Source: RGIG2134 sp964461115
GTDB taxonomy: Bacteria > Cyanobacteriota > Vampirovibrionia > Gastranaerophilales > Gastranaerophilaceae
Direction of reading: 5' to 3'
Length of the DNA: 64,000 nt
Assembly: GCA_964461115.1 (NCBI GenBank)
Contig: CAYWSX010000005.1
Span: 62,001-126,000, forward strand
Part shown: positions 33,448-41,165 of the stretch, in pieces
Numbering within the stretch: position 1 is the stretch's first letter
Layout: each line of letters begins with the position of its first letter
Translations under genes and position numbers: made by a program
Notes under the pieces: model-generated
Databases searched by the model: none
What the model saw: the letters and a program-made list of their open reading frames with translations, nothing else
What the model was told of the DNA's origin: nothing

Positions 33448-35223
33448 TTATTCTTTTGTCGGAATTATTTCTTTTCCTTTGGTTTTAATTTCTTTTTCAA
33501 CGCCTTCGATGAATTCGTCAATTTCGAATACGCCGATGTTGCCTCTTCCGCGTGCACGAACCGAAACGGTGTTGTTTTCAATTTCTTTGTCGCCGATAAC
33601 GAGAACATAAGGCACTTTTTTGTCTTGAAGTGCTTCACGAATTTTGTAATTCATGCTTTCAGAGCGGTCATCAAGGTTTGCTCTAATATCGAGGTCAGCA
33701 AATTTCTTTTGGATTTCTTTTGCCGCTTCTGCGTGTCGATCAGCAATCGGAACGATTTGAACCTGCGAAGGTGCAAGCCAAGTCGGGAATGCCCCTGCAT
33801 AGTGCTCAATCAAGATACCCATAAATCTTTCCATTGAACCGAGAATTACACGGTGAAGCATGACCGGAGTTTTCATTGAGCCGTCTTTGTCTTGATATTT
33901 GAGGTCAAAACGTTCAGGCAGGTTGAAGTCAAGCTGGATAGTCGCACCCTGCCATGTTCTGCCCAATGCGTCTTTGAGCTTGAAGTCGATTTTCGGTCCG
34001 TAGAATGCGCCGTCGCCTTCATTGATATCATATTTCAAGCCTTTTGATTCTAAAGCTTCTTTCAAACCTGCTTCTGCTTTGTCCCAGTTCTCAATTTTGC
34101 CGACGAAGCTTTCAGGACGAGTTGAGAGTTCAACTTCGAAATCCATATTAAATAAACTTAGAGTATAGCTCACAAAGTCAATAATAGCGTTGATTTCGTC
34201 AACTAATTGTTCCGGGGTGCAAAATACGTGCGCATCATCTTGTGTAAAGCCTGTCACACGTGTTAAGCCGCCGAGAACTCCTGAGCGTTCGCGTCTGTAT
34301 ACTGTACCGAGTTCAGCCATTCTCAATGGCAAAGAGCGGTATGAATATCTGTTAGCCTGATAAATCAAGATATGGAACGGGCAGTTCATCGGTTTTAGAA
34401 CGTATTCCTGGCCTTCGTCTTCAAGAGTGTACATGTTTTCACGATAGTGTGAGGAGTGGCCTGAAATATCCCACAGATTAGATTTTGCAATGTGCGGAGT
34501 GTTTACAATAACGTATCCGCGGCGTCTGTGCTCTTTTCTCCAGTAGTTTTCGATTTCTTCACGGACAACGGTAAGATTAGGGTGCCAAAGAACAAGCCCT
34601 GCGCCGACTTCTTCTCTTATTGAGAAAAGGTCAAGCTGATTTGACAATTTTCTGTGGTCTCGGCGTGCCGCTTCTTCCATAAAGGTCAAATGTGCTTCCA
34701 AATCTTCTTTTGTCAAAAATGCTGTCGCATAAATACGCTGAAGCATTTTGTTTTTTTCATCGCCGCGCCAGTATGCGCCTGCAACTTTAAGCAGCTTGAA
34801 TGCTTTAATTTTTCTTGTATTTTCAAGGTGAGGCCCTGCGCAAAGGTCGTTAAATAGAATGTTTCCGTCTCTGTCTTTTGTTAAATAAAGAGTAGGGCTA
34901 TCATTCTTGTGCTCCTCGAGAAGTTCAGCTTTGTAAACTTCGCCTTGGGCTTTAAAGTCCGCGATTTGTTTTTCAACATCAGGAATAGCATATTTTTCGA
35001 AACGTAAGTCTTGTTTAACGAGTTTTTTCATCTCAGTTTCTATTTTTTCAAGGTCTTCTTGCGTCAGCGTGTGCCCATCGATATCAAAATCGTAATAAAA
35101 ACCGTTTTCAATCGCAGGACCAATGGCTAATTTAGCTTGCGGGAACAAATTTTGTACCGCTTGTGCCATGATGTGCGAAGTCGAGTGTCTTAAAACCTGT
35201 AAATCAATGTTATTGTCTGACAT
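33448..35223 (-). CDS. thrS: Threonyl-tRNA synthetase lacking the TGS domain
   Basis: A 591-residue class II synthetase that charges tRNA-Thr. The protein begins directly with the editing (N2) domain: HSTSHIMAQAV and later LCAGPHL supply the zinc-like His/Cys set that removes misacylated serine. The catalytic core follows (motif 2 region RRERSGVLGGLTRVTGFTQDDAH, NCPFHI, motif 3 GSMERFMGIL) and the anticodon-binding domain (from about 490). The N-terminal TGS domain of about 60 residues found in E. coli ThrRS is absent. I start at ATG 35223, with AAAAGGATT upstream; an open stretch of 32 codons before it has no ribosome site or similarity. Confidence 0.95.
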   Translation of the reverse strand: MSDNNIDLQVLRHSTSHIMAQAVQNLFPQAKLAIGPAIENGFYYDFDIDGHTLTQEDLEKIETEMKKLVKQDLRFEKYAIPDVEKQIADFKAQGEVYKAELLEEHKNDSPTLYLTKDRDGNILFNDLCAGPHLENTRKIKAFKLLKVAGAYWRGDEKNKMLQRIYATAFLTKEDLEAHLTFMEEAARRDHRKLSNQLDLFSIREEVGAGLVLWHPNLTVVREEIENYWRKEHRRRGYVIVNTPHIAKSNLWDISGHSSHYRENMYTLEDEGQEYVLKPMNCPFHILIYQANRYSYRSLPLRMAELGTVYRRERSGVLGGLTRVTGFTQDDAHVFCTPEQLVDEINAIIDFVSYTLSLFNMDFEVELSTRPESFVGKIENWDKAEAGLKEALESKGLKYDINEGDGAFYGPKIDFKLKDALGRTWQGATIQLDFNLPERFDLKYQDKDGSMKTPVMLHRVILGSMERFMGILIEHYAGAFPTWLAPSQVQIVPIADRHAEAAKEIQKKFADLDIRANLDDRSESMNYKIREALQDKKVPYVLVIGDKEIENNTVSVRARGRGNIGVFEIDEFIEGVEKEIKTKGKEIIPTKE

Positions 35224-35328
35224 AAGTAATCCTTTTCGCTTAATTTCTATATAAAAAATTTTACCACTCACAAAGCGGAAAAACAAAGACTTTTGGACAA
35301 AAAGCTTTATATTCGGCAAAATTTACGT

Positions 35329-35350
35329 AAAAAAATGGGGGTTGCCCCCC
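35329..35350 (-). terminator. Intrinsic terminator between the paralogue pair and thrS
   Basis: On the minus strand a G-rich arm (35350-35345), the loop CAA and a C-rich arm (35341-35337) are followed by A and T7. It would end transcripts coming from the minus-strand genes at 35.6-36.8 kb before thrS. Confidence 0.8.
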
Positions 35351-35648
35351 TTGTATCATATTTGTTGTATGGAAAAGTATAATTAAGTATTTAGTGTGCG
35401 TAGTTTATATTTAAAAGACCGTTAGATTGGTATCTCTTTTTAAAAAATTAACTTCCGATTTAGTATAGATTAATACTAATTTATCTTGCATTCAAAAACA
35501 ATTAGCCATGTGGGTAATTATTTTTGGTCAAAAATTATTTTTATTGAGAAAAATTTTATTTTTTAGAAATTCCATCCTTCAACAATAAGATCCTGAAACA
35601 AGTTCAGGATGACAGATTGTTACATAATAATCGTTCTAGGTTGTTTAG
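35351..35648. other. Intergenic stretch without recognisable gene
   Basis: This AT-rich gap holds no credible reading frame. The only clear structure is the inverted repeat ATCCTGAA (35590-35597) / TTCAGGAT (35603-35610) with ACAAG between, about 40 bases after the stop of the neighbouring minus-strand gene. It lacks a T-run, and may be a dispersed palindromic repeat. Confidence 0.5.
35590..35610. repeat. Short palindromic element
   Basis: An 8-bp perfect stem with a 5-base loop, followed by GACA. Similar CCTGAA/TTCAGG palindromes occur as dispersed intergenic repeats in several bacterial groups; only one copy is visible in this window, so the repeat status is inferred. Confidence 0.3.
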
Positions 35649-36227
35649 TCAAAAAGGATTGCAATCTGACATCGTTGAGCAATGAAATATTTTTTTACCT
35701 TGTTTATTAAAGGTATAGTAACCATTATCATTCATCGACGATAATTCAAATAAATCTCCTTTTGAATCATATCTGCAATAAAAATTTCCGAAATTTATTT
35801 TATAATCGCTGGTTTTGATAAACAGTAATTTCCCATTTTGCCCAAAATATATGTCATAAGAATTGCGGGTTGAACCCAGAAATGATGCTTTATTATCATT
35901 GCCAATATTGTCTTTTAACCTTTTTGCCGACTCAAGTTCTATATATCCGTTAAACCATAAATCTTTGGATTTTAAGTCTTTTACGTAATACCTATTATTA
36001 TTAAAATGGGTTTTTCTTTCTGCATATAATTCTTTTTTCCAAATGGGTTCAAGTTTAGAATACTCTTTGATATTTTGAGGGATATTAGACATATCATAAT
36101 GCACAGGACAGCTTTCGAAAAGCATTTCGCGTTCTTCTGCTCCGTCTTGGCTCTGAGTGTAAATTTGGAGCCCAACGGCAATTACGATAATAATGATAAA
36201 AATTTTGTTCTTAAAAAATTTCAGCAT
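35649..36227 (-). CDS. Membrane-anchored hypothetical protein, tandem paralogue 2
   Basis: A 192-residue protein with an N-terminal hydrophobic helix (about residues 6-24, FKNKIFIIIIVIAVGLQIY) that is a signal anchor or uncleaved signal. The extracytoplasmic part contains CPVHYDMSNIP and, near the end, short beta-hairpin-like units with a Y-(D/N)-x-x-G pattern (YFGQNGKLLFI, CRYDSKGDLFEL, YTFNKQGKKIF), resembling YD or MORN-like repeats. It is clearly a duplicate of the next gene upstream: the first about 50 residues are nearly identical and the rest is diverged. Function unknown. It lies downstream of a large protein with possible toxin features, so an immunity role is one possibility. Confidence 0.68.
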   Translation of the reverse strand: MLKFFKNKIFIIIIVIAVGLQIYTQSQDGAEEREMLFESCPVHYDMSNIPQNIKEYSKLEPIWKKELYAERKTHFNNNRYYVKDLKSKDLWFNGYIELESAKRLKDNIGNDNKASFLGSTRNSYDIYFGQNGKLLFIKTSDYKINFGNFYCRYDSKGDLFELSSMNDNGYYTFNKQGKKIFHCSTMSDCNPF

Positions 36228-36245
36228 ATAAATTTAACTTTAGCA

Positions 36246-36809
36246 TTAAAAATTATTTTTATCACAATGATATTTGTAACAACTAAATATTTTTTTACCT
36301 TCTTTGTCATAGGTATAGTAATTTTCATTACGTATACACGAGAGTTCTGCTAATTCTCCATTTTTGTCATATCGGCAAAAGTGAAACCCTGTCGTGTTTT
36401 TACGATTCATTATTTCTATATATAATAGGTTTCCGTTTTTATCGTAATAAACATTATCTCCTTTGAATCGACCCATAAAAGATTTATTGTTATTATCGGT
36501 TATGTCGTCGCCTAGTCGTTTAGCAGATTGAATATTTCGTTTGCTGTCAAACCCTAAATGTCCGTACTTTAAGTCCTTTATGTAATATTTACGACTCTTG
36601 GTCTCTTCGGAAGTTAATTTTAGCTTTTTTAAATATAAATCATATTTTTCAACATTTTTGGGAATATTAGACATATCATAATGCACCGGACAGCTTGCGA
36701 AAAGCACTTCGCGTTCTTCTACTCCGTCTTGGCTCTGAGTGTAAATTTGCAGCCCAACGGCAATTATGATAATAATGATAAAAATTTTGTTCTTAAAAAA
36801 TTTCAGCAT
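36246..36809 (-). CDS. Membrane-anchored hypothetical protein, tandem paralogue 1
   Basis: A 187-residue protein from the ATG at 36809 (an ATG two codons earlier is possible). The N-terminal membrane helix and the following CPVHYDMSNIP match the neighbouring paralogue almost residue for residue, and the DNA there is also nearly identical. The C-terminal half has diverged but keeps three YD-like units: VYYDKNGNLLYI, CRYDKNGELAEL and YTYDKEGKKIF. The stop is 18 bases before the start of paralogue 2, so they form one unit. The pattern of conserved export region and diverged outer domain suggests a recent duplication under diversifying pressure. Function unknown. Confidence 0.68.
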   Translation of the reverse strand: MLKFFKNKIFIIIIIIAVGLQIYTQSQDGVEEREVLFASCPVHYDMSNIPKNVEKYDLYLKKLKLTSEETKSRKYYIKDLKYGHLGFDSKRNIQSAKRLGDDITDNNNKSFMGRFKGDNVYYDKNGNLLYIEIMNRKNTTGFHFCRYDKNGELAELSCIRNENYYTYDKEGKKIFSCYKYHCDKNNF

Positions 36810-36871
36810 AAACATATTATGTAGCCTAAGTAGTTGCTTTTATATTAGTCAGTCAGGCTATATTTTTTGTC

Positions 36872-36898
36872 AAAAAGAGGGGGATTGCTCCTCTTTTT
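36872..36898 (-). terminator. Intrinsic terminator of the 356-codon-frame gene
   Basis: AAAAAGAGG (36872-36880) pairs with CCTCTTTTT (36890-36898) around nine bases. It overlaps the stop codon of the minus-strand gene and has a T5 tail on that strand. Confidence 0.75.
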
Positions 36899-37931
36899 AC
36901 TTTTTAATTCTTATGGGTACGATAATGTAGTAGTTTTGGGCATTTTTTGCTTGCATGCCAACAGCGTAATTATTTGCTACTGATGTTGTAAATTTTTTAA
37001 AACTGCTATAATCGTATTTGTTATTTTCAAAATCATATTTATCGAACAAGTACCCACTATAGTAATCGCCCTCGTCTTTCAAGCCATATAAAGTTGCACC
37101 ATTAATTGCCCGATGAATATTTGTATCTTTATTTAATTTAATTGGTAGAGATGATGAGTGTTTACCATCAGGTTCAAAATTTGATTTTATAATCTCTTTC
37201 AACTCCTCAGAATTGTTAAGAGTTTGGGCAAGTGAACTGTCAGGTTTGAACTGTATTCCCTGCAATCCCGGGTCAATTTCCAGATTATTTTCTTTTGCGA
37301 GAGAATAATTGTTTGCAGGATTTATCAAAACAGCTTCGTTTCCCAGATTTTTTTTATTCGGGCCGTCTATAAACAAATTCATCAAATATTGCGCGTCTTT
37401 GTGATTTTTATTTAAAACATTGTTTACTTTATGGTGCGCCCAGTCAACTTGAACCTCAGTAGGCGCATAATTTACCTTTTTCATGAGCTCTTTTATCTTA
37501 TTGTCTTTTTCGGCTTTTTCCCACTCGGCTTTGCTAAGCTGCTGCGGCTTGGGCTTTGCATTCGCTGCTGCGCCGGTTATGGTTCCGTCTTTTTTTGCAA
37601 GTTTGTTGTAAAGCTCGGTTACGCTGTCAGGTAAAAATGTCCCTTTTTTTGTTGTCTCTTCTTCTCGGATTCCTGCTGCTCCATGCGGCTTTGAACGCCA
37701 GTGTGATTTTACGGTTGTTCCGTCATCTTTGGTGTAGGCTTTGACTTGAACAACATCGTCTGATTTTGACAGTTCTTGATCTGTGGGTGCACCAATTTTC
37801 GAAACTTGTTCGGCTAATGTGCTTTTGAGTTTTGAAAATTCACCAACATCCAGTGCACCGATATCTTCTCGACTAAAAATTTTGTTGGAGCCGCTTTTCT
37901 TGTTAAAATAGTTTAAAAATTTGTTTGGCAT
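36897..37931 (-). CDS. Hypothetical protein with DGTxVxxHxRSxPHG motif; possible effector/toxin
   Basis: A 344-residue soluble, Lys/Asn-rich protein with no signal peptide. Near residue 65 it has KAYTKDDGTTVKSHWRSKPHG-type motif (split here: YTKDDGTTVK then SHWRSKPHG), a short element I associate with assorted secreted or mobile-element proteins. The last about 75 residues run IHRAING, then FKKFTTSVANNYAVGM, then YYIIVPIRI, which faintly recalls the Arg / STS / final strand order of ADP-ribosyltransferase folds, but the catalytic Glu motif is not seen. I start at ATG 37931 with AAAGGA upstream rather than a 12-codon extension. It is followed by two tandem paralogous membrane-anchored genes. 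Function unknown. Confidence 0.65.
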   Translation of the reverse strand: MPNKFLNYFNKKSGSNKIFSREDIGALDVGEFSKLKSTLAEQVSKIGAPTDQELSKSDDVVQVKAYTKDDGTTVKSHWRSKPHGAAGIREEETTKKGTFLPDSVTELYNKLAKKDGTITGAAANAKPKPQQLSKAEWEKAEKDNKIKELMKKVNYAPTEVQVDWAHHKVNNVLNKNHKDAQYLMNLFIDGPNKKNLGNEAVLINPANNYSLAKENNLEIDPGLQGIQFKPDSSLAQTLNNSEELKEIIKSNFEPDGKHSSSLPIKLNKDTNIHRAINGATLYGLKDEGDYYSGYLFDKYDFENNKYDYSSFKKFTTSVANNYAVGMQAKNAQNYYIIVPIRIKK

Positions 37932-38080
37932 TACGTGTTTCCTTTTTATTTTGTGTAAGCACGGCAAATAACCCGCTTTGTATCCTCTAAAGCTCTAATA
38001 ATGGGGGTATTAACCTTATGTTTTCATATTAACATATTTTGAAAATCTTAAAACCCCGGTCAGATAAACTTTACAAACAA

Positions 38081-38110
38081 CTGTACATGTGTACAGGTTC
38101 CATGTACAGG
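38081..38110. promoter_or_regulatory. Candidate operator repeats
   Basis: CTGTAC-ATGT-GTACAG (38081-38096) is an inverted repeat, and GTACAGG recurs in CATGTACAGG at 38101-38110. The cluster lies about 150 bases upstream of the minus-strand effector-like gene and downstream of fliR. It could bind a regulator; no promoter boxes are obvious. Confidence 0.25.
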
Positions 38111-38229
38111 TCATAAATTCAGCTCTTCTAACTGTGAAACAATCGCATAAATTGTTTTCGGATTTTCGCATGTTTTCGAAAAGCGTAAAGAAATATTGCG
38201 AAGTATTAAGAAGACCTTAATCGTATTTG

Positions 38230-39012
38230 CTAAAATATTTGTGAAAATGAAGTAAAATACTGATTTATTACGTCCATAAGCATCGGCAAAATCCAAACAA
38301 GTATCGCCGCACCCATGACGGGTTTAAACAGGAAGCTTAGCTGGAAAACGTTAACTTGTGGTGCTGTTTTTGAAATAATCCCAAGAATTATGTCTTGCCC
38401 AAGTGTGGCAAGTAATACCGGCGAAGCGATTTGAAGTCCCATATATAGCACGTTAGATGTAATTGTGACTAAGTACTGCATGTTTACAACCGATTGTAAT
38501 GAAAACGAGTGTGCATAGATGGGAAATATTTCAAAACTTCTGATAAATGCCTGAAATAGCCAATATAAACCGCCGATGTGGATAAATACAAGCAATCCGA
38601 TGAGAGAGAAACATTTTCCGACAAGAGATGTCTGTGCCGATGTAGTAGGATCAAGCACCTGTGCCGCTTGTAAACCCATTTGCATATTTATCATGTCCCC
38701 GCCCGCTTCAATTGCAATTAAGATGCAGGACGCAACCCAGCCGATAATAGCTCCGAATGCAATGTTCAGCATAATTGAGTATGAAAGAGCTGTTCCTGTC
38801 GGGGGTGCGGGAGGTTTCAGGTACATTGTTAAAAAAACTGCAATTATAAGGGTTAACCCGACTTTAGCAATGGAGTTGATTTCTTTTCTGTTGAAGAGAG
38901 GTGCAAATCTCATAAAGCCTAAAAGTCGTGCAAATATTAGTATGCCAGCGCTTAGAGTCATATTTATTTCAGGGAAATATTTGCCGAAATTTTCGAGGAC
39001 AACATTAATCAT
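38230..39012 (-). CDS. fliR: Flagellar export gate protein FliR
   Basis: A 260-residue integral membrane protein with about six helices, a core component of the flagellar type III export gate with FliP and FliQ. Recognisable segments include ARLLGFMRFAPLF near the start and the conserved GGDMINMQMGLQAAQVLDP loop (about residues 103-121), matching the FliR signature (GExxGxQMGFxxAxxxDP). The ATG overlaps the stop of the preceding secreted-protein gene by one base, showing coupling to the fliO-fliP-fliQ operon. It is the last fli gene seen here; flhB is not in the window. Confidence 0.93.
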   Translation of the reverse strand: MINVVLENFGKYFPEINMTLSAGILIFARLLGFMRFAPLFNRKEINSIAKVGLTLIIAVFLTMYLKPPAPPTGTALSYSIMLNIAFGAIIGWVASCILIAIEAGGDMINMQMGLQAAQVLDPTTSAQTSLVGKCFSLIGLLVFIHIGGLYWLFQAFIRSFEIFPIYAHSFSLQSVVNMQYLVTITSNVLYMGLQIASPVLLATLGQDIILGIISKTAPQVNVFQLSFLFKPVMGAAILVWILPMLMDVINQYFTSFSQIF

Positions 39013-39464
39013 TAATGCGTTCCTCTCAATTCAGGCGGATGTTCTGAATATGCTTTAGGCTGTTCTGTTTTTTTTGATTTTTCTGTTATTTTATCAATCT
39101 TTATAATAGATTTTATTATTTCGGATTGAGGCTCGATGTAGCTGTCTTCTCCCTCGATATCCGGAGGTTTTATAGTGAACTCAACCACGGCAACGTCATT
39201 TTTTGTTGCAATATAGAGTCTTACAATTCCCTCACTTAGTGTTTTTACAAGTATCTGATTTTTCTCGTTGTAAAGAGTAGTCAAAACTTCAGCTGAAAGC
39301 ATATTTGTATTGCTGCACATGGCTGTTTCAGCAGGGATTTCGAGTAGCACAAGATAGCTTTCGTGAGGTGTGATATTTGCCTTTATATCTTCTTTTGCAA
39401 AGCAATTCTGTGCAAACAAGAGCGTTAAAACAGCTATAAATAGTATTTTTAGATTTTTTTTCAA
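39012..39464 (-). CDS. Secreted protein encoded between fliQ and fliR
   Basis: A 150-residue protein starting MKKNLKILFIAVLTLLFAQNCFA, a standard signal peptide cleaved after about residue 23. The mature domain (about 30-100) has strands such as SYLVLLEIPAE and QILVKTLSEGIVRLYIAT that resemble the small domain found at the N-terminus of secretins and pilus-assembly proteins. A charged Lys/Glu tail follows. I start at TTG 39464, five bases after GGGGAG, because this gives the clean signal peptide; ATG 39482 precedes that site. Placement inside the export-gate operon suggests a flagellar or envelope function, otherwise unknown. Confidence 0.65.
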   Translation of the reverse strand: MKKNLKILFIAVLTLLFAQNCFAKEDIKANITPHESYLVLLEIPAETAMCSNTNMLSAEVLTTLYNEKNQILVKTLSEGIVRLYIATKNDVAVVEFTIKPPDIEGEDSYIEPQSEIIKSIIKIDKITEKSKKTEQPKAYSEHPPELRGTH

Positions 39465-39491
39465 CACTGCTCCCCTGTGCATTTTTTAAAA

Positions 39492-39983
39492 TTATCTGCC
39501 TATGATTTTGTTTGTTTCTATGAAGTTAGGGCGCGGCCTGGGGTATTTATCCGCAGGAATATATTTTTTGCGTTCATTTTGATCGACAAATGGCACCTTG
39601 CCAGGATTTTTCATAATTTCGTTAACCGTTGGCTGGTTTCTGAAGCTGTCCACCTTCATTTCGTCTGCAAAAGGACGGGTGTACTTGTAATAATCAGAAG
39701 AAATTACATAGTTGTCGTTTTTCGGGATGACGTTAAATGCTAGCGCGTTGCCTTCCAGCAGTAGGTTTTGCAATAAACGCGTAAATCCGATACCAAAAAT
39801 CATTATAACCAAGAAAACGGCAAGAATTTTCGGCGCAGCAACGATTGTTTGCTCCTGAACCTGGGTTACCGCCTGCAAGATACCGATGACAAGACCGATT
39901 GCCGCTGCTGTGAGAACGACGGGCATGGATATCATCAGCATTGTCATAAAGCCTTTTCCTAAAAATTCGAATAAAATTTCCAT
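39492..39983 (-). CDS. fliQ: Flagellar export protein FliQ with long C-terminal extension
   Basis: A 163-residue protein. Residues 1-85 are standard FliQ: two membrane helices, with MPVVLTAAAIGLVIGILQAVTQVQEQT and FLVIMIFGIGFTRLL around the export gate. Normal FliQ ends at about 89 residues; here about 75 extra follow, polar and rich in Tyr, Lys and Pro (SDYYKYTRPF, then DKYPRPRPNF). Four FliQ copies would place several such tails around the gate. I start at ATG 39983, preceded by AAAGGA; a frame of 14 further codons has no ribosome site. It lies 10 bases after fliP. Confidence 0.9.
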   Translation of the reverse strand: MEILFEFLGKGFMTMLMISMPVVLTAAAIGLVIGILQAVTQVQEQTIVAAPKILAVFLVIMIFGIGFTRLLQNLLLEGNALAFNVIPKNDNYVISSDYYKYTRPFADEMKVDSFRNQPTVNEIMKNPGKVPFVDQNERKKYIPADKYPRPRPNFIETNKIIGR

Positions 39984-39993
39984 AGTTTTTCCT

Positions 39994-40635
39994 TTAATTA
40001 AAGCTTCCGACAAGCCCTTGTACAATCATCGCCCATCCGTCAACCGCAATGAATATCAACAATTTGAACGGAAGTGAAATAATTGTCGGAGACAACATCA
40101 TCATACCGAGTGCCAGAAGAACGTTTGCGACAATCAAGTCCAGTACCAAAAACGGAACGAAAATTATAAACCCGATTTCAAATGCTGTTTTGAGTTCGCT
40201 TATGATATATGCGGGAGCAACTTCCCAGATTGTAATATCCTCAGGTGTTGCAGGCGGATTTTTACGGGTAAGAGAAACGAAAAATTCCAAATCTTTTTCC
40301 CGTGTCTGTTTCATCATAAATTCTTTTAACGGTTTTGAGCCCTCGGTCAGCATTCCCGCTATATTCTGATTTTTCTGATATGGCACCGAGCCCATTTCCC
40401 ACATTCGTTGGAATACGGGTGACATTGTGTAGAATGTCAGAATTATCGACAGCCCGATTAAAACTATACTCGGAGGGACTTGCTGTGTGCCGAGCGCTTG
40501 TTTCAGGATTGAAAATACGACGACAAATCTCAAAAAACTTGTCATACAGCTGAAAACAAACGGCAGCAATGAAAATACCGTCATCAACAGGAGCATTTGC
40601 AATACAGGGTTTAAATCCTTAAAAATATTTTCCAT
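39994..40635 (-). CDS. fliP: Flagellar export gate protein FliP
   Basis: A 213-residue membrane protein of the flagellar type III export gate. The conserved PFVFSCMTSFLRFVVVFSILKQALGTQQVPPSIVLIGL-type helix pair is at about residues 25-62, and FVPFLVLDLIVANVLLALGMMML near 155-177 matches the FliP signature. It is shorter than E. coli FliP (about 245) because the cleaved N-terminal signal segment is missing; the first membrane helix starts near residue 12. AAGGA precedes the ATG. Order in the operon is rotor gene, fliO, fliP, fliQ, secreted protein, fliR. Confidence 0.95.
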   Translation of the reverse strand: MENIFKDLNPVLQMLLLMTVFSLLPFVFSCMTSFLRFVVVFSILKQALGTQQVPPSIVLIGLSIILTFYTMSPVFQRMWEMGSVPYQKNQNIAGMLTEGSKPLKEFMMKQTREKDLEFFVSLTRKNPPATPEDITIWEVAPAYIISELKTAFEIGFIIFVPFLVLDLIVANVLLALGMMMLSPTIISLPFKLLIFIAVDGWAMIVQGLVGSFN

Positions 40636-40652
40636 TTTTTATCCTTTTTGTT

Positions 40653-41144
40653 TTATACTTCCGCAAGTTTTCTTGCAAGTTCTTTCATTACAGGCTTTTT
40701 GCGAATATTTTTGATATCCAGTCTTCTTTCAAATTTTACAGACTCTTCAGTGCTGAATTTTTCAAAAGCTCTGTCTAAAGACTTCTTTGCCTCTAATTCT
40801 GATTTAAAATCAGATACTTTAATTGTTTCATCATCGCGTGAAACGTATGATTTGCGTTCTATTGGGTTAGATGCGCTGGTTTTTCCTGAAAGCGTTTCCT
40901 TTTCTCCGAGACGGGCGATTAAAGACGTGTTGTCAATATCACCTGCGATTAAGAATCTTTCACCGCCGGCATTAACGACGTAGAGTGATTTTCTGGCATT
41001 GAGTGTGATTTTTTCGTCTATTTTAAGCGAGTTTTTTCCGCCTGTTCCCATTTCGGTAGATTTTTTGTAAACCAAAAGCGCAATAACGATAAAACCTACC
41101 ATCGCCATTGTGTATACACCGAAATTTATTATATATCCTGTCAT
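40653..41144 (-). CDS. fliO: FliO-like flagellar assembly protein
   Basis: A 163-residue bitopic protein. One N-terminal membrane helix (about residues 5-26, VYTMAMVGFIVIALLVYKK) is followed by a cytoplasmic domain with KITLNARKSLYVVNAGGERFLIAGD-like strands (about 44-70), matching the FliO core (LGPKRSLxVVxVGxRxLLLGV). A charged helical tail of about 80 residues follows. FliO helps FliP oligomerise during export-gate assembly. A perfect AGGAGG precedes the start. Identification rests on the motif and on its place directly upstream of fliP. Confidence 0.85.
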   Translation of the reverse strand: MTGYIINFGVYTMAMVGFIVIALLVYKKSTEMGTGGKNSLKIDEKITLNARKSLYVVNAGGERFLIAGDIDNTSLIARLGEKETLSGKTSASNPIERKSYVSRDDETIKVSDFKSELEAKKSLDRAFEKFSTEESVKFERRLDIKNIRKKPVMKELARKLAEV

Positions 41145-41165
41145 TTTTCCTCCTCTAAATTAAAT

